Source of the DNA: Sinorhizobium mexicanum
GTDB taxonomy: Bacteria; Pseudomonadota; Alphaproteobacteria; Rhizobiales; Rhizobiaceae
Direction of reading: 5' to 3'
DNA: 64,000 bases
NCBI RefSeq assembly: GCF_013488225.1
Contig: NZ_CP041238.1
Location: forward strand, 831,501-895,500
Of the stretch, positions 7,499-18,170 are shown piece after piece (the first letter of the stretch is position 1; the number at the start of each line of letters is the position of its first letter). The notes beneath the pieces are model-generated. The model saw only the letters and a program-made list of their open reading frames with translations. It did no database searches and was not told the DNA's origin. A program made the position numbers and the translations under genes.

Positions 7499-9322
7499 CT
7501 ATTGCGGCTCAACGAGGACGGAGAGCGGCGAGATAACCGCATTCGGCCACGATCCACCGACGAAGAAGCGCAGCGGTTGGTTGGTCGTCTCCGTGTTTTC
7601 CAGCATTCCGGCAAGCGCGAGACTTCCCGTGCGGTTGGGAATGACGCCCGTAACCGACAGGCTGCCGGACGGTCCGGCAAAATTCGCTCGGTTCAGCCGG
7701 GCCACCCCGCCGCCGAAGGTGGCGTCAATCTCGGCCGCCTGGAAGTCGAACACCCCGGCACTTGCCTGTGAGAGAGAAAAGAACTCCCCCCTGCGGATGA
7801 GATCGATGAAAGCATGCGCATCGAATCCGGCAAGGCTGCCATTTGCCAGCGAGAAAGTGAGGTTGCCCGAGAGATCGGCCGCGCTGGTCTTCCAGACGGC
7901 TTGGTCCGTCCCAAGGTCGAGGGTGAGCGTGCCCCTGCCGCTCGGGGTCGGGCCTTTCAGGCCGAAACTCTCAAGTACGGCCGCAAAGTCGGCATCCTTG
8001 AGGCTCATCTGGAGCCTGCCGCCATGTTCCAGCCCCTTGTCCGAGATCACCAGGCGACCGCTGAGAACACCGTTTGCGTAGGTACTGTCGCCGATGTCGA
8101 GCGATGCCCGGTTGCCATTGACGATGACACCGGCCGCTACGTCGGTGAGGTGTAGCGGCCCGACGAGCACTTCCTGCGAAGAAAGCCGCACATCTGCGCG
8201 CCAGGCGCCGGTCAGGTTTTCCGCCATCCGCCATTGAGGGGCGCCTTCGTCCGCGGGCTTCACAGTCGGGAAGCTGAGGCCGTTGAGATCGATGCTGTCG
8301 AAGGCGAGCGTTCCTTCGACACGCGGCGTGTCGCCGATCGGAAACGCTACGTCCAGGACGCCAGTTGCGGTGGCGCCACCCACCGCAAGTTGCAGCTCAT
8401 CGAGTTTGAGCGTTTTCTCGCCGGTCGCCACCATGGCGTCGATGCTGAAAGCGCCTGCAGGAAGCTTTGCCGATGAACCGCCCCGATACCAGGCAAGAAG
8501 CGCTGACAGCGAGGGGGCGGATGCCTGCAGATGGCCGGAGGCAAAGGGATACATCGAAAGATTAGCGATACCTTCGAAGGAGAAGGTCAACGGGGCGGAG
8601 GTCAGCGAGGTCCTGAGCGACGCATTGCCGCCGGCAAAGAGGGCCAGCGGTTGGTCGCAGATCAGCGCCCAGTCGATCGCTTCGCCGCCGATGGTCGTCG
8701 AAAGCTGTGCGCTGATGCGCTCGGCAAAGGAGGGCCATTTGACAGTTCCGGAAATGGCCGGAATGTCGATGTCCAGGCCTCCTTCGGCCATTTGGTCGAG
8801 GATCCGTAGCCGCCCGTTTTCGATCGTTATGTCGCCGAAAGGTGTATCTTGCTCGGTCGTCGTTTTGGTGAGATTGAGCCAGTGCGGCCGTTTCCAGTTG
8901 ACCGTTCCGTCGGCGGCGCGCTCGATGGTGACGACCGGATCGACGAAGCGGATATCGTCCAGTTCCTGCTCGCCACGAAGGGCTGCTAGCAGGCTGAAGG
9001 ATGCGGTGATGCGGCCAATATGTGCAAGCCGGCGCGGGTTTGGCTCGTTCGATTCGATCGTTGCCGAGGGCAGAGTGAGTTCAGGCTCCGGCCAGAACCG
9101 GATTTCGGGTTCGCCATCAATTCTGCTTTTGCCGCCTGACCAGGCATCGAGCATCCGTTCCATCGTCGCGCGGGCATCGGTCGTCGAAATGACGAGCGGC
9201 AGCGCGGCGTTATACCCGACGGCGAGGGCGACACCGATCGCTGCGGACCAGACGAGGTGGCGGCGGCCGATCCGCGACCAGAGGCCGGAACTGCGCAATA
9301 TCTGCAGGATTTGTCTCGTCAT
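7499..9322 (-). CDS. AsmA-like inner-membrane/periplasmic protein
   Basis: 607 residues. One membrane anchor lies near the N-terminus (HLVWSAAIGVALAVGYNAAL, about residues 23-42), followed by a long beta-rich periplasmic region. The C-terminal third (SGNLTFSLANGSLAGFDAHA) matches the AsmA C-terminal domain. AsmA and its larger relatives (YhdP, TamB) are thought to move phospholipids between the membranes as grooved bridge-like proteins. This one is of ordinary AsmA length. The start ATG at 9322 has only a weak RBS. It is divergent from the acetoacetyl-CoA synthetase gene, with 174 bases between. Confidence 0.8.
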   Translation of the reverse strand: MTRQILQILRSSGLWSRIGRRHLVWSAAIGVALAVGYNAALPLVISTTDARATMERMLDAWSGGKSRIDGEPEIRFWPEPELTLPSATIESNEPNPRRLAHIGRITASFSLLAALRGEQELDDIRFVDPVVTIERAADGTVNWKRPHWLNLTKTTTEQDTPFGDITIENGRLRILDQMAEGGLDIDIPAISGTVKWPSFAERISAQLSTTIGGEAIDWALICDQPLALFAGGNASLRTSLTSAPLTFSFEGIANLSMYPFASGHLQASAPSLSALLAWYRGGSSAKLPAGAFSIDAMVATGEKTLKLDELQLAVGGATATGVLDVAFPIGDTPRVEGTLAFDSIDLNGLSFPTVKPADEGAPQWRMAENLTGAWRADVRLSSQEVLVGPLHLTDVAAGVIVNGNRASLDIGDSTYANGVLSGRLVISDKGLEHGGRLQMSLKDADFAAVLESFGLKGPTPSGRGTLTLDLGTDQAVWKTSAADLSGNLTFSLANGSLAGFDAHAFIDLIRRGEFFSLSQASAGVFDFQAAEIDATFGGGVARLNRANFAGPSGSLSVTGVIPNRTGSLALAGMLENTETTNQPLRFFVGGSWPNAVISPLSVLVEPQ

Positions 9323-9496
9323 TTCGGTCGGATTGCCGTTGCCTCTCGGGTTACGCCGTCTGGATAGGCCTTCGGCTTGGAGAAAGCAAATGAGGCTGGC
9401 ATGGAAATGTCGTCATCACGATGCCGAACCCGGTCCCGTCCTGTTTATTTTGCGTTGCAGCATGGTATAGAAACACGCAGAGGAGTGGAGGAGAGC

Positions 9497-11449
<1,953 letters not shown>

Positions 11450-11821
11450 CGATTCGAGCGAGACGGCGGCTTCTGCGCCTTCCCGCCTTCCATGCTCTCC
11501 AATGGGCCGGTCATGCGGTCGCGCGTTAACCGGTTGGCCTCCCGCGCATTAACCAAAACGTCGGAGTTGTGTGCGGCTGCGTAAGATTGTTGGATCGAAA
11601 AGTAAGATCTTGTTTACATTTGGGGGTGCATGGTCGAACCAACTTGAGGCCGACCAGTCAAGGGCCGGTGCCGCAGCAGCGATGTTGCCGCAGACATGAT
11701 GTCACCTTTTCTCGAGCATTTGTTGGTTAGCATTGACTTCAGAGGCGGCTTTCGGCTGCCTCTTTTTTTATCTGCCTTGCTTGCAGGCGACCGCCTTCAG
11801 AGTGACTGTTAGAACATTGCT
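11450..11821. other. Intergenic region with an orphan-like terminator
   Basis: 372 bases between the convergent acsA2 and iron permease genes. No ORF is supported. A strong plus-strand terminator lies 292 bases after acsA2, so this stretch is either a long 3' untranslated region or contains a small RNA gene. Confidence 0.4.
11741..11769 (+). terminator. Strong intrinsic terminator
   Basis: AGAGGCGGC and GGCTGCCTCT-side bases pair as a 9-bp stem (one G-U) around a TTTC loop, followed by an uninterrupted run of seven T. It points in the plus direction. The nearest plus-strand gene, acsA2, ends 292 bases earlier. Confidence 0.8.
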
Positions 11822-13531
11822 CTAGGGGCGGCGTTCCAGCGATCTCGACACCAGGATCACCGGGACCATGCCGGCGATGACAATGATCATCGCCGCGACG
11901 GAGGCATCTTCCACCTTGGCGCGCGAGGCGTCCTCGTAGACCAGAGTGGCGAGCGTATTGAAGTTGAAGGGTCTCAGCATGATCGTTGCCGAGAGTTCCT
12001 TCATTGTCTCGATGAAAACGAGCAGGGCCGCCGTCAGCACGGCCGGGCGCATCATCGGCAGGAGCACTGTCCGCAGCGTCTGGCCACTCGTACGTCCGAG
12101 CGCGCGCGCAGCCATGTCGAGATGCGGCGACAGTTTCTGGAAACCGGCTTCGAGCGTGCCTTCCGCCATTGTTAGGAAGCGGACCGTACAGGCGTAGATG
12201 ATGGCAAAGCCGGTGCCGCTCATCAGGAGGCCGGTCGAAAATCCGAACCTGTCTCTCATTTGCGCATCGACGGCGTTGTCGAGTGCTGCGAGCGGAAAGA
12301 GCACGCCGATCGCGAGAACCGTACCGGGCACGCCATAGCCAAAGGACGCCAAACGGCCGGCTGCTTCCGTGGTCCGCGAACGCCCGGTGCGGGCGGCATA
12401 GGCAAGCACAAATCCCAGAAGCACCGCGACGAGTGCTGTCAGTGCGGAAACCAGGATACTGTGCAGGAGCGCGTTCAGGAGGCGCGGGGCCAAAAACTGA
12501 TCCAGGCGTTTCAGCGCGTAATTCCCGAGAATGAAGAAGGGCACGCCGAAGCCGGAGAGCACCGGCAGCAGGCAGGCGATCGTTGCCGCCCATTTTTTCC
12601 AGCCCGACAGGGTAAGCCTGGCAAGATCGTGGACTGCGGCCGTTGTCTTCTGGCTGGAGAAGCGCTGCCTGCGACGGGCGGCGCGCTCGACCATCATCAG
12701 GGCGACAACGAAGAGCAGCATGATACAGGCAATCTGTGCGGCGCCGGCCAGGCTGCCGCGGTTAAGCCATGTATCGAAAATCGAGAAGGTCAGCGTCTGG
12801 ACGCCCAGGAACTCGACCGCTCCGATGTCGTTCAGCGTTTCCATGGCGACGAGCGTCAGGCCGATCATGATGGCAGGCCGCGCCATGGGGATCTGGATCC
12901 GAAAGAACACCTTGAGCGGGCCGGCGCCGAGCGTGCGCGCAACATCTGCGGCCGCGCGCCCCTGCATCAGGAACATCGAGCGGCAGGCGAGATAGATATA
13001 AGGATAGAGCACCGAACTCAGCACGAGCACGGCGCCGCCAAGCGAGCGCACGTCCGGAAACCAGTAGTCCCGGCTCGTCTGGAATCCGAAGACGAGCCGG
13101 ATCAGCCCCTGGACCGGACCGGTGAAGGTGAGAAGTTCGCCAAAGGCATAGGCCGCAAGGTAGGCGGGTATAGCAAGCGGCAGCACGAGGGCGGCAGAAA
13201 GGAAGCGGCGCAGCGGAAATTCGCAGCTCGCCACCAGCCATGCGGTCAGGATGCCGATAAAAGCTGTTGCCGTGCCGGTGAGCGCGACGAGCAGCAGCGT
13301 TCGCCCCGTCGCGCGCGGGATGACGTTCGCGACAAGATGCGGCCAATCGGCGCTGCCGCCGGAAACGGCAAGCCAGCCGATCGCGAGCATCGGCATCAGC
13401 ACGATCACCGAGGCGAGCACGGCCCAAATCGCGAGCAACGGATGAGCGAGGCCCGTTCCGGAACGGGCATAGCGTCTTCTGAGGCTCTTGGATGTGGACT
13501 GCAAGCGATCTGTTCCGAGGCGAAGCGGCAA
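11822..13531 (-). CDS. Ferric iron ABC transporter permease, fused two-domain type
   Basis: 569 residues with about twelve membrane segments in two homologous halves, each with a transporter EAA-like loop (RTLGAGPLKVFFRIQIPMARPA and RALGRTSGQTLRTVLLPMM). This is the FbpB/SfuB arrangement of Fe(3+) permeases. It should move iron across the inner membrane with a periplasmic binding protein and an ATPase. Neither is adjacent: a matching binding protein lies at 25130 beside rirA, and no iron-type ATPase is in the window. It follows cbrA on the same strand by 66 bases and may be read from the cbrA promoter or its own. A thiamine or sulfate-type substrate is less likely but not excluded. Confidence 0.78.
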   Translation of the reverse strand: MPLRLGTDRLQSTSKSLRRRYARSGTGLAHPLLAIWAVLASVIVLMPMLAIGWLAVSGGSADWPHLVANVIPRATGRTLLLVALTGTATAFIGILTAWLVASCEFPLRRFLSAALVLPLAIPAYLAAYAFGELLTFTGPVQGLIRLVFGFQTSRDYWFPDVRSLGGAVLVLSSVLYPYIYLACRSMFLMQGRAAADVARTLGAGPLKVFFRIQIPMARPAIMIGLTLVAMETLNDIGAVEFLGVQTLTFSIFDTWLNRGSLAGAAQIACIMLLFVVALMMVERAARRRQRFSSQKTTAAVHDLARLTLSGWKKWAATIACLLPVLSGFGVPFFILGNYALKRLDQFLAPRLLNALLHSILVSALTALVAVLLGFVLAYAARTGRSRTTEAAGRLASFGYGVPGTVLAIGVLFPLAALDNAVDAQMRDRFGFSTGLLMSGTGFAIIYACTVRFLTMAEGTLEAGFQKLSPHLDMAARALGRTSGQTLRTVLLPMMRPAVLTAALLVFIETMKELSATIMLRPFNFNTLATLVYEDASRAKVEDASVAAMIIVIAGMVPVILVSRSLERRP

Positions 13532-13597
13532 GGTGACGGCTGGCCGGAACCGGCAAACTGGCTCCCGCGAGTCAACATTTCCTTACAGCATTCGTCC

Positions 13598-16500
13598 TCA
13601 GTTCGCCAAGACGCGTTGCGATGGGAAGGAAATTTCGACGAGCGTGCCCTCGTTCGGGGTCGAGTTGATCGAGAACTGCGCGCGGTTCGCCTCGGTCATG
13701 GCCTTGGTCAGCGGCAGGCCGAGGCCGGTACCGTCGCCGCGCTTGCGCCCGCCGGTCGTTACCTGGCGGAAAGGCTTCATCGCCTGATCGAGCTCGCTGC
13801 GCGTCATGCCGAACCCGGTGTCGCGGATCCGCAGGATGACGCTTCCGTTCGCCTCGTAGGACGTCGACACGACGATCTGGCCACCGGACGGGGTAAAGCG
13901 GATGGCGTTCGCCAGGATGTTGAGAGCGATCTGCTTGATGGATCGACCGTCCGCGACGACCGCCGGAACAGACGCCGAGAGCGAGGTGCGGATGATCACG
14001 CGCTGGCTGTTGGCCTGCGGCTGCACCAGCGACACGGCCTCGGAAACCGCATCGTTGATATCCACGGCACTGAAATCGAGGTCCATCTCGCCGGCTTCGA
14101 TTTTCGAGATGTCGAGCAGATCGTTGACGATGTCGAGTACGTGCCTGCCGGAGCGGCCGATGTCCCCGGCATACTCGATGTAGCGGGGATGCCCGACCGG
14201 GCCGAAATGCTCGCTCGCCATCATGTCGGAAAAGCCGATGATGGCGTTCAGCGGCGTGCGGATCTCGTGGCTTACCCTGGCCAGGAACTCCGTCTTGTGC
14301 GCGTTGGCCGTTTCGGCGGCGCGCTTGGCGTTGCGCAGTTCCTCCTCGGTCCGCTTCCACTGCGTGATGTCCCGGATGACGGCACAGTAACCGTTGGACG
14401 AAGACAGTCGCCCGATGGTCATGAACAACGGAATGAAGCCACCATTCGCCTCGCGGCCGATGACTTCGCGGCCGTCGTTGAGCACGCTCGCGACGCCATG
14501 GCCGGCAAGACCCTGCAGATAGTCGAGCACCGCCTTCTGGCTCTCATGGGCGAAGAGTGCCGCGAAAGGCTTCCCGCGGAGTTCGGCTTCGTCGTAGTTG
14601 AAGAGCGCGCTTGCCGAGCCGTTCATGGTCCGCACGTCGCCTTCATGCCCGAGGATGACGACGCCATCGGTCGCCGTCTCCAGAATGGAGCGGAGCTCGT
14701 CGATTTCCATCCGCAGGCGGCTTGCTTCGTCCGCCGTTCCGTCGTCGTCACGTGTCGTTTGTGCACTGTCATTCCCGCCCGCCGGGGCGAGTGCCAGCAT
14801 GAGCGCGCTCTTCCCCTCCCATCGGATCGAATGAAGATGCGCATTCACCGATGCAAGCTGGCCGTTCTGGCGGATGAGCGTCATCGTGCCGTCCGGCTCG
14901 TCGACGATGTCGTCGCCGTGGGCGAAGAGCGCGTCAAGGCCGCCTTCCCGCGAGAGGCTCTCAAGATCACGATATCCCGTCAGCCGCAGAAATTCCGGAT
15001 TGGCATGCAGCAACTCGTCGCCGTAGTGGACGAGAAGACCGACAGGTAGGCGGTCGAGGATCTCGCTGCTCATGCCGACGGCCGGGCGCCACGCAGGGAG
15101 CGCTTCATCGTCGGCTGAAGGCGCCTCTTTACCCTGCTCGACGGTCGCTTCCGCTTCGTCTGCCTCCTCGGCGTCGGATACGGCGCTCGAGGGCGGCTCC
15201 TTTGTCGGCGCCCATGCGGGGACCGGCTCCTCGATGTCCTCGTTCTCCGCGGGTGTTCCGAAATGTTCGCCGAGCTGTCGCGCAATTTCGCGAAAGGCGG
15301 CTTGTTCGCCTCGCGTCAGCGTCCCGGCCGTTCCCGGCCTGCGCTCGTCGAGGTCCACGACCTTGCCGGATGATGGGCGCTCGGGCGTGTCCGCGACGCG
15401 CAGTGCCGGACGCTCGCCGCGGAACGGATCCTCCGGCATGGCCGAATCCGTTGCGGGGTCAAACTCCACCCATTTTCCATCGCGGTCGGGCACGTCGCCG
15501 TCGGCCGCGACGTCGGAACCAGGTTCTGCTTCGGGCTCCGTCCGCTCTTCGCGAGCGGTGATCTCGTCCTCGCTCTTCGGGGGCAGGGCAGCCGGCCGAG
15601 GCTCGGCGGTGCCACCGAGTTCCATCCCGCTGGCCTTTGCGTCGATGACCGCATCTGCGACGCGCACGATCCCGAAGCCGCGGAAGCCGTCGAATTCCCG
15701 AGACCGCGAATAGGTGGGAAGTGCGGCGAGATCGACCGGCACCTTCAGGCTCGTTCGCTCGACCGGCCAGAGAATCGTCTTGCCCGACCAGGTGTCCCGC
15801 CGGCGCAGGAGTTCGCTGATCCGATTGTCGGGATCGAGGTCATAGCGCTGAGCGAGATCGGTAAATGTCTCGCCGATCACATCGGCAGCCTTGGGGCCGA
15901 CGGCTGAGGAAAACTCCTCCGAGATCTCGCTGAAACGTCCCTCCGCGTCTATTTTCCATACGAAGCGGACGGCGCGGCCGCCGGGCGTGAAGGCAAAGCC
16001 GGGAGCATCCGTCTCACCCGCATCGTCGCGCTTTGTGGCGGGTTCGGTCGCTGCGGCAGGCTCATCGGGAGTTGCAGGCTCCGCGAGGGCCGATGTCGTT
16101 TCGTCGGCCCCAAGCGCCAATTCACCTTGATAGTCCGGCGCGCCTATACCGTCGGTCGCATCCAGCTCCGCATTCGCCAGCACTGTCGCTGTGTCCGGGA
16201 GTTCCGGCCGAGGCTCCTCCTCCATCGCCGGCAGGTCGCCTGCGGCAGATTGATCGACGCTTTCGGTCGACGACGGCAGAACGTTGTCTGCTCCTTCTGG
16301 TGCCGTTTCGGCATCGAGATCCTCAAAGACGGCTTCCACCGCAAACAGCAGGTGCAGGGCCGGGTGGTCGGATATTTTGGCGATGGCAGCGGGTAGCTCA
16401 CCCTTCCCGGTCAGGACCGGACGCTTGATCAGCCGGTCTCTATCGCGCGCGACGTCCAAGACGAGTGTGCAGCGAACCTCCTCTGACAGACCCAGCTCAT

Positions 16501-16990
16501 CGAAACCGGAAGACTGCGCAAGGATCGCGCCGTCGCCGTCGAGCACGGCCATATGCGTGTCCGGCCCGTCGAGGCCTGCGATCATCCGGGCGGCCCTCTC
16601 CTCGGTCGTCAATGCCTTCCCGTTGTGCGGCGTGGTGAAGAGCACCGCATCTTCACCGGGGCGGATGCGGATCAGTTCCACGGACGCATTTAGGGGCAAG
16701 CGCCGGAAACCGGAGGATATCCGAACCAGCAGTTGCCGGCGGTCGCCGACCGCTGAGAGCTGCGTTGCTGCTGCACGCAACTGGCGAAGCGAAAGATCGT
16801 TAGGATCGAGAGCTGCATCGATGAAATCGTAGACGGATGCGATGCCGAACAGGCTCGCGCCCTGGTCGTTGGCCCAGAGGACGCGGCCGAGATCCCTCGA
16901 AAAAAGGACAGACGCATCGCCCTTGGCAAAATGATCGCGCACCCGTGCATGCACGGCAATGTCGATAAAGGGATACTGTCTCTCGGGCAT
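13598..16990 (-). CDS. cbrA: Multi-PAS sensor histidine kinase of the DivJ/PleC/CbrA group
   Basis: 1130 residues. A long acidic, low-complexity region lies in the middle. PAS-like domains start near residues 640 (MSSEILDRLPVGLLVHYGDE) and 770 (ILETATDGVVILGHEGD). The HisKA motif VSHEIRTPLNAIIGFSDMM places the phospho-histidine at about 908, and the N (NILANAIRF) and G (DTGFGM, GTGLGLPL) boxes follow. The H-box sequence is that of kinases acting on DivK and PleD. Size and gene neighbourhood fit CbrA of Sinorhizobium, which controls the DivK-CtrA cell-cycle pathway and is needed for symbiosis. No receiver domain and no transmembrane segment are evident. A CtrA-type box (17021-17035) lies 31 bases ahead of the start codon. 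Confidence 0.82.
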   Translation of the reverse strand: MPERQYPFIDIAVHARVRDHFAKGDASVLFSRDLGRVLWANDQGASLFGIASVYDFIDAALDPNDLSLRQLRAAATQLSAVGDRRQLLVRISSGFRRLPLNASVELIRIRPGEDAVLFTTPHNGKALTTEERAARMIAGLDGPDTHMAVLDGDGAILAQSSGFDELGLSEEVRCTLVLDVARDRDRLIKRPVLTGKGELPAAIAKISDHPALHLLFAVEAVFEDLDAETAPEGADNVLPSSTESVDQSAAGDLPAMEEEPRPELPDTATVLANAELDATDGIGAPDYQGELALGADETTSALAEPATPDEPAAATEPATKRDDAGETDAPGFAFTPGGRAVRFVWKIDAEGRFSEISEEFSSAVGPKAADVIGETFTDLAQRYDLDPDNRISELLRRRDTWSGKTILWPVERTSLKVPVDLAALPTYSRSREFDGFRGFGIVRVADAVIDAKASGMELGGTAEPRPAALPPKSEDEITAREERTEPEAEPGSDVAADGDVPDRDGKWVEFDPATDSAMPEDPFRGERPALRVADTPERPSSGKVVDLDERRPGTAGTLTRGEQAAFREIARQLGEHFGTPAENEDIEEPVPAWAPTKEPPSSAVSDAEEADEAEATVEQGKEAPSADDEALPAWRPAVGMSSEILDRLPVGLLVHYGDELLHANPEFLRLTGYRDLESLSREGGLDALFAHGDDIVDEPDGTMTLIRQNGQLASVNAHLHSIRWEGKSALMLALAPAGGNDSAQTTRDDDGTADEASRLRMEIDELRSILETATDGVVILGHEGDVRTMNGSASALFNYDEAELRGKPFAALFAHESQKAVLDYLQGLAGHGVASVLNDGREVIGREANGGFIPLFMTIGRLSSSNGYCAVIRDITQWKRTEEELRNAKRAAETANAHKTEFLARVSHEIRTPLNAIIGFSDMMASEHFGPVGHPRYIEYAGDIGRSGRHVLDIVNDLLDISKIEAGEMDLDFSAVDINDAVSEAVSLVQPQANSQRVIIRTSLSASVPAVVADGRSIKQIALNILANAIRFTPSGGQIVVSTSYEANGSVILRIRDTGFGMTRSELDQAMKPFRQVTTGGRKRGDGTGLGLPLTKAMTEANRAQFSINSTPNEGTLVEISFPSQRVLAN

Positions 16991-17020
16991 GGGCAGGCCT
17001 ATTGACGGATCGCTTGCGCG

Positions 17021-17035
17021 TTAACAGTCTATTAA
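17021..17035 (-). promoter_or_regulatory. CtrA-type box TTAA-N7-TTAA upstream of cbrA
   Basis: TTAA (17021-17024), seven bases, TTAA (17032-17035): an exact match to the full CtrA recognition site, ending 31 bases before the cbrA ATG. The site is close enough to the start codon that a bound protein would cover the promoter or transcription start, so repression is more likely than activation. Confidence 0.5.
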
Positions 17036-17116
17036 TACCCGGCCCATCCGCGAGGGTCCAGCAAAGGCGCGGCGTCGGCAACGCCTTTTACCGCGCAAGG
17101 TTAATAGGCCTCGGAA

Positions 17117-17166
17117 TTGTGCACTGCACAATTTGTGTTGCAATGCACAAAGAAATCGCTTATATA
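17117..17166 (+). promoter_or_regulatory. phaP promoter overlapped by tandem TGCA-rich dyads (PhaR/AniA-type)
   Basis: TTGTGCA-C-TGCACAA (17117-17131) is a perfect dyad. A second dyad, TTTGTG ... CACAAA (17132-17151), abuts it. A sigma-70-like promoter overlaps: TTGCAA (17138-17143), 17 bases, TATATA (17161-17166). PhaR/AniA repressors of phasin genes bind TGC/GCA-rich dyads, and the position over the -35 element suits repression. Confidence 0.6.
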
Positions 17167-17220
17167 ATCGGCATCACCAATCGGCGCCTCTGAAGAGGGC
17201 CACACCAAGGAGCGCATATC

Positions 17221-17670
17221 ATGGCTACCAAGAAGACCGACGACGTATTTTCCCTTTCCTCCTTCGATCCGGCCAAGTTTGCCGACAGCTTCCGCGAGTT
17301 CGCCGAAAAGGGCGCCGCGCAGTCGAAGGACGCTTACGCCAAGATGAAGACCGCTGCCGAAGAAGCAACCAAGACCGTGGAAGCGACGGTTGAGAGCGCT
17401 CAGACCGGTACCATCGAACTCGGTCTCAAGGCCCTCGATGCACTGCGCACCAATGCCGAGAACTCCCTTTCGCACATGGAAGCGCTGCTCGGCGTGAAGT
17501 CGCTCTCGGAGCTGGTCGAACTCCAGACGATCTTCATCCGCAAGCAGGCCGAACTTGCGGTCGAGCAGGCGAAGACCATGCAGGAAGCGACGAAGAAGGT
17601 CGCCGAGAACGTTGCCAAGCCGGGCAAGGACGCCGCCGAAAAGGCAATATCGAACTTCAAGAAGGCCTGA
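17221..17670 (+). CDS. phaP1: Phasin (PHB granule surface protein)
   Basis: A 149-residue, lysine- and alanine-rich, wholly helical protein. The central part (TGTIELGLKALDALRTNAEN, then SLSHMEALLGVKSLSELVELQ) is the phasin_2 domain signature. Phasins coat polyhydroxybutyrate granules and set their number and size. The ATG at 17221 follows AAGGAGCG. It stands alone, with the promoter and operators upstream, and a RIME-like repeat plus a strong terminator downstream. It links functionally to acsA2, which acts later in PHB breakdown. Confidence 0.9.
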   Translation: MATKKTDDVFSLSSFDPAKFADSFREFAEKGAAQSKDAYAKMKTAAEEATKTVEATVESAQTGTIELGLKALDALRTNAENSLSHMEALLGVKSLSELVELQTIFIRKQAELAVEQAKTMQEATKKVAENVAKPGKDAAEKAISNFKKA

Positions 17671-17677
17671 TCAGCCA

Positions 17678-17781
17678 CTGTATGATTCCTCAAATCGGAA
17701 GCGATTTAAGGACAAAATCATGCAGCACTTCAAAGTGCCGCAGCGAGCTTTGCGCGTCCGATTGGACGCGCGGCGCTGTAG
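17678..17781 (+). repeat. RIME-like mosaic element, copy 3
   Basis: Forward copy (TGATTCC ... AATCATGCAG, then CGCAGCG ... GGCGCTGTAG) between the phaP stop and its terminator, so it is probably transcribed as part of the phaP mRNA. Confidence 0.65.
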
Positions 17782-17804
17782 ATCACGGAGCCTCACATCA
17801 TCGG

Positions 17805-17836
17805 AAAGACCGGGTGGCTTGCCATCCGGTCTTTTT
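17805..17836 (+). terminator. Intrinsic terminator of phaP
   Basis: AAAGACCGGGTGGC (17805-17818) pairs with GCCATCCGGTCTTT (17821-17834) as a 14-bp stem with one G-U pair and a TT turn, followed by T residues. It lies after phaP and its repeat. Confidence 0.85.
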
Positions 17837-17920
17837 GCAGGATAATCACAAGTTAAGGCTTGCAAATCAGCGGCAGTGCCCGTATGTGAGCCGCCAAGCG
17901 ACGCATGTCGCATGCCAAGT

Positions 17921-17997
17921 GCGGTTGTAGCTCAGTTGGTTAGAGCGCAGGTTTGTGGCACCTGAGGTCGGTGGTTCGAGACCACCCAACCGTACCA
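17921..17997 (+). tRNA. tRNA-His (GTG)
   Basis: 77 bases folding into a complete cloverleaf: acceptor GCGGTTG/CAACCGT, D arm GCTC...GAGC, anticodon stem CAGGT/ACCTG around loop TTGTGGC (anticodon GTG), and T arm GGTGG TTCGAGA CCACC. CCA is encoded. Position 73 is A and the first pair is G1-U72. The base before position 1 is T, so there is no encoded G-1. This is the form known for many alphaproteobacteria, whose HisRS has adapted to it. Confidence 0.95.
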
Positions 17998-18170
17998 TTT
18001 TTTCTTCAATTCCACGTGTCGCCTTCAAAAGTCGCTCCGCATTATGCGGACCTTGGCGCATCGCACCTGTGCAGTCCCGGAACGTCTCGCTTGCGAACAC
18101 GTGGGCGATAGAATTCCTCAGAATTTCTTGATTTAGCAACGGGCGCAGAGAGACCGTGCCCGCCGTGATC

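Noticed and set aside
12260..15049. 929-residue open frame on the plus strand
   Set aside because: It is antisense to the iron permease and cbrA genes, is very rich in Arg, Gly, Ala and Glu as high-GC shadow frames are, and has no ribosome site or domain.
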